A stretch of 64,000 bases of DNA from Methanohalophilus halophilus (GCF_001889405.1 NZ_CP017921.1:1440057-1504056); one strand, 5' to 3'. Shown: positions 8,348 to 18,222, counted from the first letter of the stretch. Notes: generated by a model from the letters alone, not told the origin. Program-made: numbers and translations.

Positions 8348-10147
8348 ATGCGGCAAACCCTCTACGACTATTTTGGTTATGACAAATTTCGACCCCTGCA
8401 GGAAAATATTATTCAGGATGTGCTGGATAAAAAAGATGTATTTGTATTGATGCCAACCGGCGGTGGCAAATCTTTGTGTTACCAGTTGCCTTCCCTGCTT
8501 ATGGAGGGTGTTACTGTCGTTGTGTCCCCTTTGATATCCCTTATGAAAGATCAGGTTGACAGGTTGCTTTCACGTGGCATTGCCGCTGCCTACATGAACA
8601 GTACACTTGATAGTTCTGAAATGAGCCATGTTAAGGATTCTCTAATAAGGGGAAAGCTCGATCTTCTCTATGTGGCCCCCGAAAGACTGGCTATGCCGTC
8701 CACTCTTAAATTGCTTGCAAAAGCAAATGTAAATCTTTTTGCCGTTGATGAAGCACATTGTATATCCCAGTGGGGGCATGATTTCAGACCTGAATACAGA
8801 AAATTAGGTGCCCTGCGCTCCGGTTTTCCAGATGTTCCTCTAATAGCACTTACAGCTACTGCGACTCCTGCAGTTGCCCGTGATATAACAAAACAACTCA
8901 ATATGGTCAGGTCTGAAAAGTATGTAGCAAGTTTTAATCGGACCAACCTTTATTATGAGGTTAAATCAGGGGAGAATGCAGATCAACAAATCACATCATA
9001 CCTGCGCTCTCATCCTGAATCCTCCGGGATTATTTATTGCCAGACACGAAAATCCGTAGAAGGACTTGCTGGCAGACTGAAAAAATTAGGAGTCAATGCG
9101 GCATTCTATCATGCCGGGATGTCAGATGAACTGAGACACCGTGCTCAGGAAAAGTTCCTGAATGGTACTATAAGGGTAGTTGTGGCAACAGTTGCATTTG
9201 GGATGGGCATCGATAAGTCCAATGTACGTTTTGTCATGCATTATGACCTGCCAGCGGACCTGGAAAGTTATTATCAGCAAACCGGCAGGGGTGGCAGGGA
9301 CGGGCAACCCTGTGATTGTATCCTTTTTTTCAAGAGAGGGGATTGGTATAAACAGCAATACTTTATTGAACAGATGTCTTCTAAAAAAGAACGTGAAATT
9401 GCCCTTTCCAAGTTACGCCTAATGATGGATTACTGTGAAACAGTCACCTGTAGAAGGAAAATCTTACTCGAATACTTCGGAGAATCCACCGAAAAAGATT
9501 GTGGCTATTGTGACGTTTGCCTTAACCCGCCACAGCAGGTGGATGTTACAGAAGATGCATTAATTATTTTTAAGTGCATAAAGGAGTTGAACCAGAAATT
9601 CGGGGCAACACATGTTGCATCGGTAATTGCAGGTTCAAAGGCTAAAAAAATTGTGTCATGTGGTCACCACCGACTCCATTGTCATGGTAATGGTTCCCAC
9701 AATCCGCAAGATTACTGGAAAGACCTTTCTCATCGGCTCTCTTCCCTGGGATTTCTGGAAGTGAAAGGTGGAAGATATCCGGTCTTAAAATTAAATAAGA
9801 AAAGTCGTGCGACTCTCAATGATGGTGCTAATGTAATTGTACCTCAATCATCTGCTGCAACAAATTCAAAGAAAAAACCAGCCGGGCAAAGCAAGGTTTC
9901 TTCGAAGTCATCTACTGTTGATTGTGAATATTCGAAGTTATTTGAAAAACTGCGCAGACTCAGGTTGCAATTTGCAAAAAGGGATAATGTGCCACCCTAC
10001 ATTGTCTTTGCGGATACCAGTTTGAAGCAGATGGCTTCCAGCAAACCCCAAACTGCAAACCAGATGCTCACCATAACAGGAGTCGGTAAATGCAAACTTG
10101 AAAAATACGGTGATGCTTTTTTGTCAGAGATCAAAAGTTTTTGTTGA
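8348..10147 (+). CDS. recQ: ATP-dependent DNA helicase RecQ
   Basis: 599 residues, the usual RecQ length. Walker A PTGGGKS is at residues 36-42, the DEAH box at 134-137 followed by the RecQ-type CISQWGHDFRPEY, and the C-terminal helicase motif reads YYQQTGRGGRDG. Then come the four zinc cysteines (Cys near 396-417, ending CGYCDVC), a winged helix, and an HRDC-like domain at the end (ANQMLTITGVGKCKLEKYG). RecQ unwinds DNA 3' to 5' in recombination repair and is more bacterial than archaeal, so old transfer into methanogens is likely. A TATA box near 8319-8329 lies about 24 bases before the ATG, suggesting a leaderless mRNA. Confidence 0.95.
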   Translation: MRQTLYDYFGYDKFRPLQENIIQDVLDKKDVFVLMPTGGGKSLCYQLPSLLMEGVTVVVSPLISLMKDQVDRLLSRGIAAAYMNSTLDSSEMSHVKDSLIRGKLDLLYVAPERLAMPSTLKLLAKANVNLFAVDEAHCISQWGHDFRPEYRKLGALRSGFPDVPLIALTATATPAVARDITKQLNMVRSEKYVASFNRTNLYYEVKSGENADQQITSYLRSHPESSGIIYCQTRKSVEGLAGRLKKLGVNAAFYHAGMSDELRHRAQEKFLNGTIRVVVATVAFGMGIDKSNVRFVMHYDLPADLESYYQQTGRGGRDGQPCDCILFFKRGDWYKQQYFIEQMSSKKEREIALSKLRLMMDYCETVTCRRKILLEYFGESTEKDCGYCDVCLNPPQQVDVTEDALIIFKCIKELNQKFGATHVASVIAGSKAKKIVSCGHHRLHCHGNGSHNPQDYWKDLSHRLSSLGFLEVKGGRYPVLKLNKKSRATLNDGANVIVPQSSAATNSKKKPAGQSKVSSKSSTVDCEYSKLFEKLRRLRLQFAKRDNVPPYIVFADTSLKQMASSKPQTANQMLTITGVGKCKLEKYGDAFLSEIKSFC

Positions 10148-10158
10148 GGGCTTGTTTG

Positions 10159-10926
10159 TCAGGCCATGAAGTATAAAGTGAGTTTAAAGATCAGGTCGCC
10201 GTAAAATACAGCTGCTAAAAAACCGGCGGTTATCGGGACTATAAAAGGTAAACCCGGGGTAACCCACACCATGTTGTTGATAAGTCCCTTCTTTGAATAG
10301 CCCCTGAGTTCTTCAAGAGTTTCTCTATCGATTTCCTTACCGCTTCTCCTGAAATAGGTATGAAGGTTGCCATTTTCATCTTTTTCGTACTGCTGCATGA
10401 GTTTTACATGCCTGTTTTCAAGTTTTCCTATAGGTGCCCGGTAGCCTATAAACATAAAATAAGGTTTTTTGAGGGTGGTTTTAACGTCAGGCCGGCTCAG
10501 GTTATAGATAAAAAGCCCCAGGGGCACTATTATTGTCAGGAGTATTGAATTACCAAATACTGTAAAGGTAAAAAAGTTCATTATCGAAATACCTTCTGTG
10601 GGGAAATAGTTTCCTCCCATAGTAAATGCCGGATAGAAAGGAAACACAATGGACATTACCATCAACAATTTGGCGTCTGCACCACCGAATGCTCCCAGAT
10701 AGAACAGGACGTAGGAAAAAACAAAAATTAGTCCAAAGGAGATAGCCATTTGCATAAGATATGTAACCGGGCTGGATGAACTTGCAAGTTCATAAACTAT
10801 AAAGGGAGAAAAGGCCGCCAGCATAATTACCCATACCCTGTTGCCTACCCTGCGCTCCTTTATGTCCCTGTAGGAGGCATAGGAGAGAAATGCCAGGCAT
10901 AGCAGTATCTTGGCAATCACTATCAT
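10159..10926 (-). CDS. A24-family prepilin/prearchaellin peptidase
   Basis: 255 residues, about six membrane segments. The two catalytic aspartates of the GxGD aspartyl peptidases are visible: Asp21 in [10 protein letters not shown] and Asp84 in FGGADAK. The family removes class III signal peptides from archaellins and archaeal pilins at the inner face of the membrane (FlaK/ArlK, EppA, PibD). A soluble loop lies at about residues 150-220. The archaellin at 26290 is a possible substrate. The ATG at 10926 overlaps the stop of the upstream gene (ATGA) and has GGAGAAG before it; an earlier in-frame GTG at 10941 is less likely. Confidence 0.88.
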   Translation of the reverse strand: MIVIAKILLCLAFLSYASYRDIKERRVGNRVWVIMLAAFSPFIVYELASSSSPVTYLMQMAISFGLIFVFSYVLFYLGAFGGADAKLLMVMSIVFPFYPAFTMGGNYFPTEGISIMNFFTFTVFGNSILLTIIVPLGLFIYNLSRPDVKTTLKKPYFMFIGYRAPIGKLENRHVKLMQQYEKDENGNLHTYFRRSGKEIDRETLEELRGYSKKGLINNMVWVTPGLPFIVPITAGFLAAVFYGDLIFKLTLYFMA

Positions 10927-12206
10927 TTTTGCTTCTCCCACTTTTTGAGTTTAAGGATTTCGGAAAGTGTCCCTCCCCTACGTATTTCATCAAATAATCT
11001 TTCTTCAGTTTTTTGTACTTCCTTTGCTCGCCTTGCAATCTCGTATGCTCTTTCTGCAGGTACTACAACAACCCCGTTATCATCACCGATGATGTAATCG
11101 CCGGGTTTGACCTTTTGCCCCCCACAGTTGATCAGCGCATTAACTTCCCCAAACCCTTTGGGATCGCCTGCATTTGGTACATTTGAAGTGGCAAATACCG
11201 GAAGTCCGATTTTGCGTATCTCTTCTATATCTCTTACCGCTCCATCGACCACAACGCCTGCGATACCACGGTTTAGGCTGCTCTGGGTTGCCAGTCCCCC
11301 CCAGGGTGCGATATCAGAACTTCCATTATAAATTACTATTACATTGCCTTCTTTTGCTTCATCTATCGCTTCCACTGTTTTGGCCCAATCGCCCTCGAAT
11401 GTCTGCACCGTTATAGCCGGCCCTACCATTTTGGTATCATTTAGCATGGGCTTGATGTTTTTCATGGCACCTTGTCGGTGCATGGCATCTGAAATATTGG
11501 GAGTGGAAATTTCCATGAACAATTTGCGTATTTCTTCGTCCATATCGAGTTTTTGTGCCTGATCTAATTGTGGATTATCTACACTATGGCGAATCTTTTT
11601 GGAGGCTTCTGTTACATTATCAGAGCGAATTATATTGCCGCCCACAATAACAATATCAGCACCTGCTTCTACAGACAGGGCTGCAGTCTGCTCATCCAGT
11701 CCACCTGCTACAGCAATATCAGCCCTGATTTTGGAGGCAATCTCAAAAACAAGATCTACCGGTGTTTTCCCGGTCATCTGCTGGTCTATTCCCATGTGGA
11801 TATTAATGATGTCCACACCTATCCTGTCCAATTCTACAGCCCTTTGAACAGGTTTGGGGGTGCTAATGAGGTCTGCCATGAGTCGAACTCCATATTTTCG
11901 CGCGGCCAGGAGTGCATCTTTAATCGTTGAGTCATCGGCTGTTGCCATAACCATAACAATATCTGCACCGGCTTTTGCAGCCATTTCAACTTCAAGGCTT
12001 CCGGTATCTGCAATTTTCATATCTGCCACGATGGTGTGTGCGGGAAATTTTTTCCTGAGAGTACGAATTGCGTCCATGCCCTCGCTTTTTATGAGGGGAG
12101 TTCCGATTTCTATCCAGTCGATATCTCCCTTGACTGCTTCTTTAGCAATCTGCACAGCTCTATCTATTTCCAAAATATCAAGAGCAAGCTGGATTATGGT
12201 TTTAAT
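10923..12206 (-). CDS. 3-hexulose-6-phosphate synthase / RraA-like fusion
   Basis: The N-terminal half (to about residue 215) is a hexulose-6-phosphate synthase of the OMP decarboxylase fold, with [22 protein letters not shown] and a phosphate site AVAGGLD...IVIVGG. It condenses formaldehyde with ribulose 5-phosphate, or runs in reverse to make pentoses. The C-terminal half is an RraA/demethylmenaquinone-methyltransferase-like domain ([35 protein letters not shown]). This fusion is known in methanogens as a bifunctional HPS/ribonuclease-regulator protein. The frame continues 11 codons upstream of the first usual start (TTG 12173) to an ATT at 12206; those residues ([16 protein letters not shown]) complete the first beta strand, and AAGGTGATC precedes the ATT. 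An ATT start is therefore proposed. Confidence 0.85.
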   Translation of the reverse strand: MKTIIQLALDILEIDRAVQIAKEAVKGDIDWIEIGTPLIKSEGMDAIRTLRKKFPAHTIVADMKIADTGSLEVEMAAKAGADIVMVMATADDSTIKDALLAARKYGVRLMADLISTPKPVQRAVELDRIGVDIINIHMGIDQQMTGKTPVDLVFEIASKIRADIAVAGGLDEQTAALSVEAGADIVIVGGNIIRSDNVTEASKKIRHSVDNPQLDQAQKLDMDEEIRKLFMEISTPNISDAMHRQGAMKNIKPMLNDTKMVGPAITVQTFEGDWAKTVEAIDEAKEGNVIVIYNGSSDIAPWGGLATQSSLNRGIAGVVVDGAVRDIEEIRKIGLPVFATSNVPNAGDPKGFGEVNALINCGGQKVKPGDYIIGDDNGVVVVPAERAYEIARRAKEVQKTEERLFDEIRRGGTLSEILKLKKWEKQK

Positions 12207-12484
12207 AGGATCACCTTGTTAATTTTTATTTGTAATTATTGGTAATGATTTCTCCAGGCTGGAGAATAGAAGTGAATCACTATAAAGTTTTCCAGATTAG
12301 TCTTTGATGTTGTCTTGAAGACTTATCATTATGTCTACGGGCGGAATCAAATAGTAAGGAATATGATAATTGGCAATAAGTTTATACGCTATCCGCAAAT
12401 AATCGCATAGGAATAAAAAACGCCTGCAGTTGATTACTATGAAACTAATCTCTAAAGTTTTAATCTACAAGGAGCTGTATTTTG
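12207..12484. other. Intergenic region between the HPS fusion and pyrB
   Basis: 278 bases between divergent genes. AAGGTGATC at 12209-12217 (minus strand) serves the HPS fusion, and AAGGAG at 12469-12474 serves pyrB. The stretch is AT-rich with several TATA-like runs (for example around 12377-12384) and I see no hairpin, repeat or small gene that I would defend. Confidence 0.4.
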
Positions 12485-13414
12485 ATGTCATTTGAGCATA
12501 TGCATATCATTTCTATGAAGGAATTCACACGGGATATGATTGACCATGTTCTGGAGGTCGCCGAAGAAATGGAACCAATTGCCAGGTCAAAGTCAAGTTC
12601 CGACCTCCTAAAAGGCAAGGTGCTTGGTGTCCTGTTTTTTGAGCCCAGCACCCGTACAAGGATGTCTTTTGAGGCTGCTATGATGCGACTTGGCGGGGAA
12701 GTGCTAAGTCTTGGTTCGGTTGATGCAAGTTCTGTTGCAAAGGGTGAAACCCTTGCTGATACCATAAGGGTTGTAGCCGGTTACAGTAATGCCATTGTAC
12801 TGCGCCACCCAATGGAAGGTGCTGCACGACTGGCTTCTGAATTTTCTGCAGTACCGATACTCAATGCAGGCGATGGTGCCGGCCATCATCCTACACAGAC
12901 GTTTCTCGATCTTTACACTATCAAGCGCGAAAGCCATCTTGAAGGTTTAAAAGTAGCTCTTGCAGGAGATCTCAAATATGGCAGAACTGTACATTCGCTT
13001 TGCTATGCCCTTTCTCTTTATGGTGCCGAGATAACCCTTGTGTCCCCACCGGAACTTTCAATGCCTTCAGAGATTATCGAGGATCTGAAAAAGAAAAATA
13101 TTAAGGTAATAGAGGAGAGTTCCATTGAAGATGCCATACAGGATGTGGAGGTGCTTTATATGACACGGATACAGAAAGAACGTTTTCCTGATCCGGCAGA
13201 ATATCAGAAAGTCGCTAATCGCCTCCAGATTACACCTGAAGTATTGAAAAATGCGAAGAAGAACCTGCGGATCATGCATCCTCTCCCCCGAACAAACGAA
13301 ATCACCCCTCAAGTTGACAAAACGGCCCATGCTTCATACTTCGACCAATCTTTTTATGGTGTTCCAATAAGAATGGCTTTACTTTGTCTTGTTATGGGGT
13401 GTTTGAATGAGTGA
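12485..13414 (+). CDS. pyrB: Aspartate carbamoyltransferase catalytic subunit
   Basis: 309 residues, the normal PyrB length. It joins carbamoyl phosphate to aspartate in pyrimidine synthesis. The carbamoyl-phosphate loop FFEPSTRTRMSFE is at about residues 48-60, RHPMEGAA near 103, HHPTQTFLDLYTI near 138, and MHPLPRTNEI near the end. ATG 12485 is preceded by AAGGAG; the TTG just before it is in frame but unneeded. It overlaps pyrI by eight bases, so the catalytic and regulatory chains are made together. Confidence 0.97.
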   Translation: MSFEHMHIISMKEFTRDMIDHVLEVAEEMEPIARSKSSSDLLKGKVLGVLFFEPSTRTRMSFEAAMMRLGGEVLSLGSVDASSVAKGETLADTIRVVAGYSNAIVLRHPMEGAARLASEFSAVPILNAGDGAGHHPTQTFLDLYTIKRESHLEGLKVALAGDLKYGRTVHSLCYALSLYGAEITLVSPPELSMPSEIIEDLKKKNIKVIEESSIEDAIQDVEVLYMTRIQKERFPDPAEYQKVANRLQITPEVLKNAKKNLRIMHPLPRTNEITPQVDKTAHASYFDQSFYGVPIRMALLCLVMGCLNE

Positions 13415-13880
13415 CGTGTCGACAAAAGAAATTCGTGTACAACCCATATGTTCAGGGACAGTCATTGACCATATTACCGCCGGTCAGGCTCTCAACGTTC
13501 TCAAGATTCTGGGTATAACCGGAACTTCCTGGGGAATTGTCAGTATCCTGATTAATGCTCCCAGTTCATATGGAAAAAAAGATGTGGTCAAGATAGAGGG
13601 GCGTGAACTTCTGAGTAGTGAGGTGGATAAAATCTCTCTTATTTCTCCTGGTGCGACCATCAATATAATCCGGGACTATGATGTTCAGGAAAAGAATCAG
13701 GTGGGCATACCCTCGCATGTAGAAGGTGTTGTAAAATGTATCAATCCAAATTGCATTTCCAACAGTAATGAACCCATAGAATCTAAATTTGATGTGGATA
13801 CCGTGGAAGGTAAAATCGAATTACGTTGTGGCTATTGCGAAAGAGTGATCTGTGAAAATATTGCAGATCATCTCCTTTAA
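13407..13880 (+). CDS. pyrI: Aspartate carbamoyltransferase regulatory subunit
   Basis: 157 residues. The N-terminal nucleotide-binding domain (VQPICSGTVIDHITAGQALNVLKILGI) is followed by the zinc domain with cysteines in CINPNC and CGYC, the four ligands that dock the chain onto PyrB. It confers allosteric control by nucleotides. The start overlaps the end of pyrB. The stop lies one base from the convergent dapB stop, so no separate terminator space exists there. Confidence 0.97.
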   Translation: MSDVSTKEIRVQPICSGTVIDHITAGQALNVLKILGITGTSWGIVSILINAPSSYGKKDVVKIEGRELLSSEVDKISLISPGATINIIRDYDVQEKNQVGIPSHVEGVVKCINPNCISNSNEPIESKFDVDTVEGKIELRCGYCERVICENIADHLL

Positions 13881-13881
13881 T

Positions 13882-14673
13882 TTATAGTCCCAGGATATCT
13901 TCCATGGAATAAATGCCGGATTTTTTATCTTTTAACCATATTGCAGCTTTTACAGCACCTGCGGCGAATGCATCGCGAGAATGTGCCTGGTGTTTAATTT
14001 CAATCCTTTCGCCTTCTCCGGCAAAAAGAATCGTGTGGTCACCGGCAATATCTCCTCCACGGATTGCATGAATGCCAATTTCATTTTTACGAGGTGCGTT
14101 GCCCTGACGGCCAAATATGTACTCTTCACGCCCAACAGCTTTACCGATAACCTCTGCAGCCCTCATTGCAGTTCCACTTGGTGCGTCTTTTTTGCGGTTA
14201 TGGTGTGCTTCAATGACTTCTATGTCGTAATCGGGAAGGTATTTGGCCGCTTCCTCGATAATCTTGAAAAATACATTGACACCAACTGCATAATTTGGAG
14301 CAATAACGGCTGATACACCGTTTTTAAGGATACTTTCTTCTATTGTTTCCTTTTGTTCTTCGCTAAAACCGGTAGTCCCGATAATAAGGTTTACACCACT
14401 TGCGGCGACGATTGGTGCGTTGGAAGCAGTTGCTGCTGCAATGGTAAAATCAATCAGGACGTCGGTTTTGCTTTCTTTGAGGATTTCTCCAAGATCTTCT
14501 ACGCTGGTAATTGAAACCCCGAGGTTCCCTGCACCTGCCACATCTCCTGCATCTTCACCGAGCTTATTCAGGTCAAATGCAGAGGACAGTTCAATACCTT
14601 CGCTTCTGGTGATGTTCTGTATTATCAGGCCACCCATTTTCCCTGAGGCTCCGATTACTCCTGCCCGTATCAT
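13882..14673 (-). CDS. dapB: 4-hydroxy-tetrahydrodipicolinate reductase
   Basis: 263 residues. It reduces the DapA product with NAD(P)H on the way to lysine. The Rossmann start GVIGASGKMGGLI, the GTTGFSEEQ loop, and the catalytic EAHHNRKKDAPSGTA are all present. ATG 14673 overlaps the dapA stop (ATGA); an in-frame GTG nine bases earlier is possible but unneeded. It is the last gene of an rps17e-dapA-dapB operon. Confidence 0.96.
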   Translation of the reverse strand: MIRAGVIGASGKMGGLIIQNITRSEGIELSSAFDLNKLGEDAGDVAGAGNLGVSITSVEDLGEILKESKTDVLIDFTIAAATASNAPIVAASGVNLIIGTTGFSEEQKETIEESILKNGVSAVIAPNYAVGVNVFFKIIEEAAKYLPDYDIEVIEAHHNRKKDAPSGTAMRAAEVIGKAVGREEYIFGRQGNAPRKNEIGIHAIRGGDIAGDHTILFAGEGERIEIKHQAHSRDAFAAGAVKAAIWLKDKKSGIYSMEDILGL

Positions 14674-15545
14674 TTGAGACACCCAATTCCTCTTAATGCT
14701 TCTTCCAGTATCCTTTCATTCTCCGGCATGATGGGCGCCAGTGGTGCTCTCAACGGACCCGCAGGCATGCCTATCATTTCCATTGCACGTTTAACAGGTA
14801 TAGGATTGGTTTCAGTAAACAGGGCGCGTATTAGGGGTGCAAGTTCATAATGTTTTTTCCTGGCAGCTGCCATGTCGCCTGTAAGGGCGGCTTCTACCAT
14901 TTCGGACATTATATTTGGAACTACATTTGCAACAACGGAAATTACTCCTACTCCGCCCAGGGCGACAATAGGATAGGTCAGTCCATCCTCCCCGGAAATA
15001 ACGCTGAAATCTTCATCCACTGTTTTTTCGATTATCTCTGAGATTTTGGGAATACTTCCACTTGCTTCTTTGATCGCAACGATATTGTCAATCTTGGCAA
15101 GCTCGATAATTACTTCCAGTGGGATATCCTGTCCGGTTCTGGAAGGTACATTGTATAATATGATGGGGATGTCTGCTGCTTCTGCTACTGCAGTGAAGTG
15201 ACGGACCAGTCCTGCATTATTGGGCTTGTTGTAGTATGGGGATATGATGAGTGCTCCCCCGGCCCCGGCATCGGCAGCATGTTTTGTAAGTTCTACGGCT
15301 TCAACTGTATTGTTTGATCCGGTTCCCGCAATTACCGGTACATTGGCACATTCCACTGCAGTATTGATCACTTTTTTGTGTTCAACAGTAGAAAGGGTGG
15401 CGGATTCGCCTGTTGTTCCGCAAGCCACAACTCCGCTGACGCCTCCCTCTTCAGCATATCTTATGTTTTGTTTAAGACCACTGATGTCAATGGTATTGTC
15501 TTTTGTGAACGGGGTTATAAGAGCCGGTAGAACTCCTTCAAACAT
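14670..15545 (-). CDS. dapA: 4-hydroxy-tetrahydrodipicolinate synthase
   Basis: 291 residues, the standard length. It condenses pyruvate with aspartate semialdehyde. Seen: GTTGESATL near residue 43, YYNKPN, LYNVPSRTG with the relay tyrosine, and the Schiff-base lysine in AIKEASG. The substrate-making enzyme Asd is encoded 44 kb away in this window. It lies 19 bases after rps17e and shares four bases with dapB. Confidence 0.96.
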   Translation of the reverse strand: MFEGVLPALITPFTKDNTIDISGLKQNIRYAEEGGVSGVVACGTTGESATLSTVEHKKVINTAVECANVPVIAGTGSNNTVEAVELTKHAADAGAGGALIISPYYNKPNNAGLVRHFTAVAEAADIPIILYNVPSRTGQDIPLEVIIELAKIDNIVAIKEASGSIPKISEIIEKTVDEDFSVISGEDGLTYPIVALGGVGVISVVANVVPNIMSEMVEAALTGDMAAARKKHYELAPLIRALFTETNPIPVKRAMEMIGMPAGPLRAPLAPIMPENERILEEALRGIGCLK

Positions 15546-15564
15546 AAAAAAACCAGCTCCGGTT

Positions 15565-15759
15565 TCACTCGTGTCTCTTGTGATTGATCTTTCTTGTCAC
15601 GTAGCCTGCAACACGGTTTCTGATTACTTTACTTTCGATTGTGGTGTATTTCGTAACAAGGCTCTTGTTATCATCGAAATTAGATGTGAATACATTTCCA
15701 TGGTTTGTAAGCAGACGTGAGGTTATGTTCTTAATATTGTTTTGTCTAATATTTCCCAT
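15565..15759 (-). CDS. rps17e: 30S ribosomal protein S17e
   Basis: 64 residues, the usual size of archaeal S17e. [40 protein letters not shown] is the family pattern. ATG 15759 is chosen because GGAG lies about ten bases upstream; an in-frame start at 15774 would add only MELPI. It heads an operon with dapA and dapB, a linkage of a ribosomal protein to lysine synthesis that is common in euryarchaea. A TATA box (TTATAAATATCT, minus strand, 15821-15832) precedes it. Confidence 0.95.
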   Translation of the reverse strand: MGNIRQNNIKNITSRLLTNHGNVFTSNFDDNKSLVTKYTTIESKVIRNRVAGYVTRKINHKRHE

Positions 15760-15860
15760 AATTGGTAACTCCATATAGTTGGATAGGGTATAGTTAATTC
15801 TTCTTTTTTGAACCAGCTTTAGATATTTATAACTTTTGGATATTGTAGTGTGTTATAAGT

Positions 15861-16154
15861 TCACTGCTGCAGGTCGGTTTTACCCATCATTCTTTCGGTT
15901 GCAGTTGCGTCATTGAACACTTTTTCCCTCGTACCTTTTTTATTCAGGAACATGCCAATCAGCACTAATAATAGTCCTATATTTGGATTTAGGGGTGTGA
16001 TAACAGCGCCTAACAGTACGATTGTGGATGCGGCAATTCCTTTCATAGCTCCTTTTCGATATGATTCGAAACTAGTGCGGCGATAGATTCTTATGTCTCG
16101 CAATGTCAGGAATAATACCACGAAATATGCTGCAATTGCAATATATACATACAT
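15861..16154 (-). CDS. Small membrane protein, function unknown
   Basis: 97 residues. A strongly hydrophobic N-terminal helix (about residues 1-18), a basic stretch with RDIRIYRRTSFESYRKG, then two more hydrophobic segments (about 40-54 and 58-72, the second with NIGLLLVLIGMFLN), and a polar tail with KTDLQQ. I do not recognise the family. AGGT lies eight bases before the ATG. It is divergent from purA and not tied to the rps17e operon, which has its own promoter downstream. Confidence 0.65.
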   Translation of the reverse strand: MYVYIAIAAYFVVLFLTLRDIRIYRRTSFESYRKGAMKGIAASTIVLLGAVITPLNPNIGLLLVLIGMFLNKKGTREKVFNDATATERMMGKTDLQQ

Positions 16155-16292
16155 GTGTTACCTAGATTGAATTTTTTGATTATAAATCTTCTTAAAAGGA
16201 TTGGTTTGCTTTTGTTCTGCCCTTGTATACTTTCTACGGCCATGGCTTCCCAGACAAAACATTATTATGGATATAATGCAATCCTGTCAACC

Positions 16293-17564
16293 ATGTTCAC
16301 GATTATTACCGGTGCCCAATTCGGTGATGAGGGCAAAGGCAAGGTAGTAGACCTGATGGCCGGTGACTATGACATTGTTGCCAGGTTTCAAGGCGGCGAT
16401 AATGCAGGTCACACTGTCAAGGTTAAGGATGAGATATATAAATTACATCTAATTCCCTCTGGTTTTCTTCTTGATAGCCGGGTGCTCATTGGACCGGGTA
16501 CGGTTCTGAATCCGGAAGTTATGGTAGAAGAGATACGGATGCTTGAAGAGGCTGGTGTGAAAGTATCTGCTGAAAAACTGGGTATTGATGGCAAGACAAG
16601 CATAATCATGCCTTATCACATAGAACTTGATGGTCTCAAGGAAGCTACCCGTTCGGAAAAGATCGGTACCACGAAAAGAGGTATTGGTTTTGCCTATATT
16701 GATAAGATTGCAAGGGATGAAGTTCATTTTTCCGACCTGATCGATGAAAAACGCCTTATGCAACGTCTTTCAGATCTTGCTTCCCATAAGGAAGAGGAAA
16801 TTAATGCAATGGGTGGTGATCCTTCCATTGTAACGGAAAGTTCTCTTGTGGACAGGTATATTTCCCTGGGCAGGGAACTAGCTCCTTATATTGCCGATGT
16901 TTCCTATGAGATTAATACTGCGCTGGATGAAGGTAAAAATGTACTTGCCGAAGGGGCACAGGGTAGTCATCTGGATGTAATTCACGGTACACAAAAATTT
17001 GTAACTTCTTCAAGTACCATTGCGGGCTCAGCATGTGCCAATCTTGGTGTAGGCCCGACTCGTGTGAATGAAGTACTTGCCATCGTTAAATCTTATATTA
17101 CACGTGTGGGAGCAGGTCCGCTCCCTACTGAACAGGAAGGTGATGCAGGCCAGCACCTGCATGATGTAGGCCATGAATTTGGTACCACTACAGGCAGATC
17201 AAGGCGGTGTGGATGGTTTGATATGCCTCTTGCTAAAAAGTCAGTCTACCTGAATGGTTATACTTCCATAGCTCTTACAAAATTGGATGTACTGACAGGT
17301 CTTGACCCTGTAAAAATATGTGTTGGCTATGAATTGGATGGTAAAGTGATTGGTTATCCGCCGGAAGATACTTCAAAACTTGCAAGATGTGTGCCTGTTT
17401 ATGAAGATATGGAAGGCTGGGATACAGATTTAACTTCTGTAGCTGGTTATGAGGACCTGCCCCAAAAAGCCCGGGAATACGTTGAACGCCTTGAAAAATT
17501 GATGGGAATCCCGGTTAAATATATCTCTGTGGGACCAGGAAGGGAACAAACGTTCATGAAATAA
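16293..17564 (+). CDS. purA: Adenylosuccinate synthase
   Basis: 423 residues from ATG 16293. It uses GTP to join IMP and aspartate, the first committed step to AMP. The P-loop GAQFGDEGKGKVVD is at residues 7-20 and NAGHTVKV follows; GTTGRSRRCGWFD and ALTKLDVL are the usual C-terminal marks. The frame is open upstream to 16155, but the first 46 codons lack similarity and lie over the likely promoter (TATAAAT at 16181). No clear Shine-Dalgarno site precedes ATG 16293, and the leader is about 80 bases. Confidence 0.95.
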   Translation: MFTIITGAQFGDEGKGKVVDLMAGDYDIVARFQGGDNAGHTVKVKDEIYKLHLIPSGFLLDSRVLIGPGTVLNPEVMVEEIRMLEEAGVKVSAEKLGIDGKTSIIMPYHIELDGLKEATRSEKIGTTKRGIGFAYIDKIARDEVHFSDLIDEKRLMQRLSDLASHKEEEINAMGGDPSIVTESSLVDRYISLGRELAPYIADVSYEINTALDEGKNVLAEGAQGSHLDVIHGTQKFVTSSSTIAGSACANLGVGPTRVNEVLAIVKSYITRVGAGPLPTEQEGDAGQHLHDVGHEFGTTTGRSRRCGWFDMPLAKKSVYLNGYTSIALTKLDVLTGLDPVKICVGYELDGKVIGYPPEDTSKLARCVPVYEDMEGWDTDLTSVAGYEDLPQKAREYVERLEKLMGIPVKYISVGPGREQTFMK

Positions 17565-17585
17565 AGGTTTGGAACGCTTTCGATC

Positions 17586-17711
17586 CAAAAACCATATATA
17601 TGAACCGATAGATTTAAGAGTCTTATTCCAGTGCATATACAGACGCGTTTCAAAGTGAATGTCAGTCGTAAACGTTATGCCTGATGCTATCTTTATTTGA
17701 AGGAGGATAGA
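17586..17711 (+). promoter_or_regulatory. Promoter and leader of the S19e-FtsY operon
   Basis: A TATA-like CCATATATATG at 17592-17602 would start transcription near 17625, giving a leader of about 85 bases. The leader ends in GAAGGAGGATAGA, one of the strongest ribosome binding sites in the window (AAGGAGG at 17700-17706), before ATG 17712. Confidence 0.5.
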
Positions 17712-18161
17712 ATGACTACAGCATATGATGTCCCTGCTAATGATATTATCAAAAAGACAGCAGAGAAACTTAAAGAAAATGAGAAGATCCAACCTCCGGA
17801 ATGGGCAGCCTATGTGAAGACCGGTGCACACAGAGAACTTCCTCCAGTGGAAGATGACTGGTGGTATACTCGCTGTGCTGCGGTCCTCAGAAGGATATAT
17901 ACTGACGGTCCGGTAGGTGTACAGAGACTTCGTTCCATATACGGAGGAAAGAAAGCAAAGCGTGTAACCCCTGCTAAGAAAGCAAAGGGTAGCGGTGCAG
18001 TTGCCCGTACAATAGCTCAGCAGCTTGAAGATGCCGGTTTTGTAAAGAAACAGAAGGCAGGTAGGGTTGCATCTCCAGCAGGAAAGTCTTTGCTTGACAA
18101 TACAGCTAATGAAATCAAGAAAGAACTGGTTTCTGAAATTCCCGAGATGCAAAAGTACTAA
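17712..18161 (+). CDS. rps19e: 30S ribosomal protein S19e
   Basis: 149 residues. Marks are [50 protein letters not shown] and [14 protein letters not shown], all highly conserved in archaeal and eukaryotic S19e. ATG 17712 follows AAGGAGG. It opens a conserved archaeal cluster with PDCD5, L39e, L31e, aIF6, LX, prefoldin and FtsY. In eukaryotes S19 is needed for 40S assembly. Confidence 0.97.
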   Translation: MTTAYDVPANDIIKKTAEKLKENEKIQPPEWAAYVKTGAHRELPPVEDDWWYTRCAAVLRRIYTDGPVGVQRLRSIYGGKKAKRVTPAKKAKGSGAVARTIAQQLEDAGFVKKQKAGRVASPAGKSLLDNTANEIKKELVSEIPEMQKY

Positions 18162-18222
18162 ATGTAATTATAATCCGGGTTGGCTAATAAAGCCAGTTCT
18201 TCTTTAAAAGGGGTTTTATACC

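Noticed and set aside
16155-16292. N-terminal extension of PurA by 46 residues
   Set aside because: The P-loop of PurA lies seven residues from the native start in this family, and the extension covers a TATA box.
17430-18152. A 240-codon minus-strand frame over the end of purA and rps19e
   Set aside because: Shadow of two certain genes and of their intergenic promoter.
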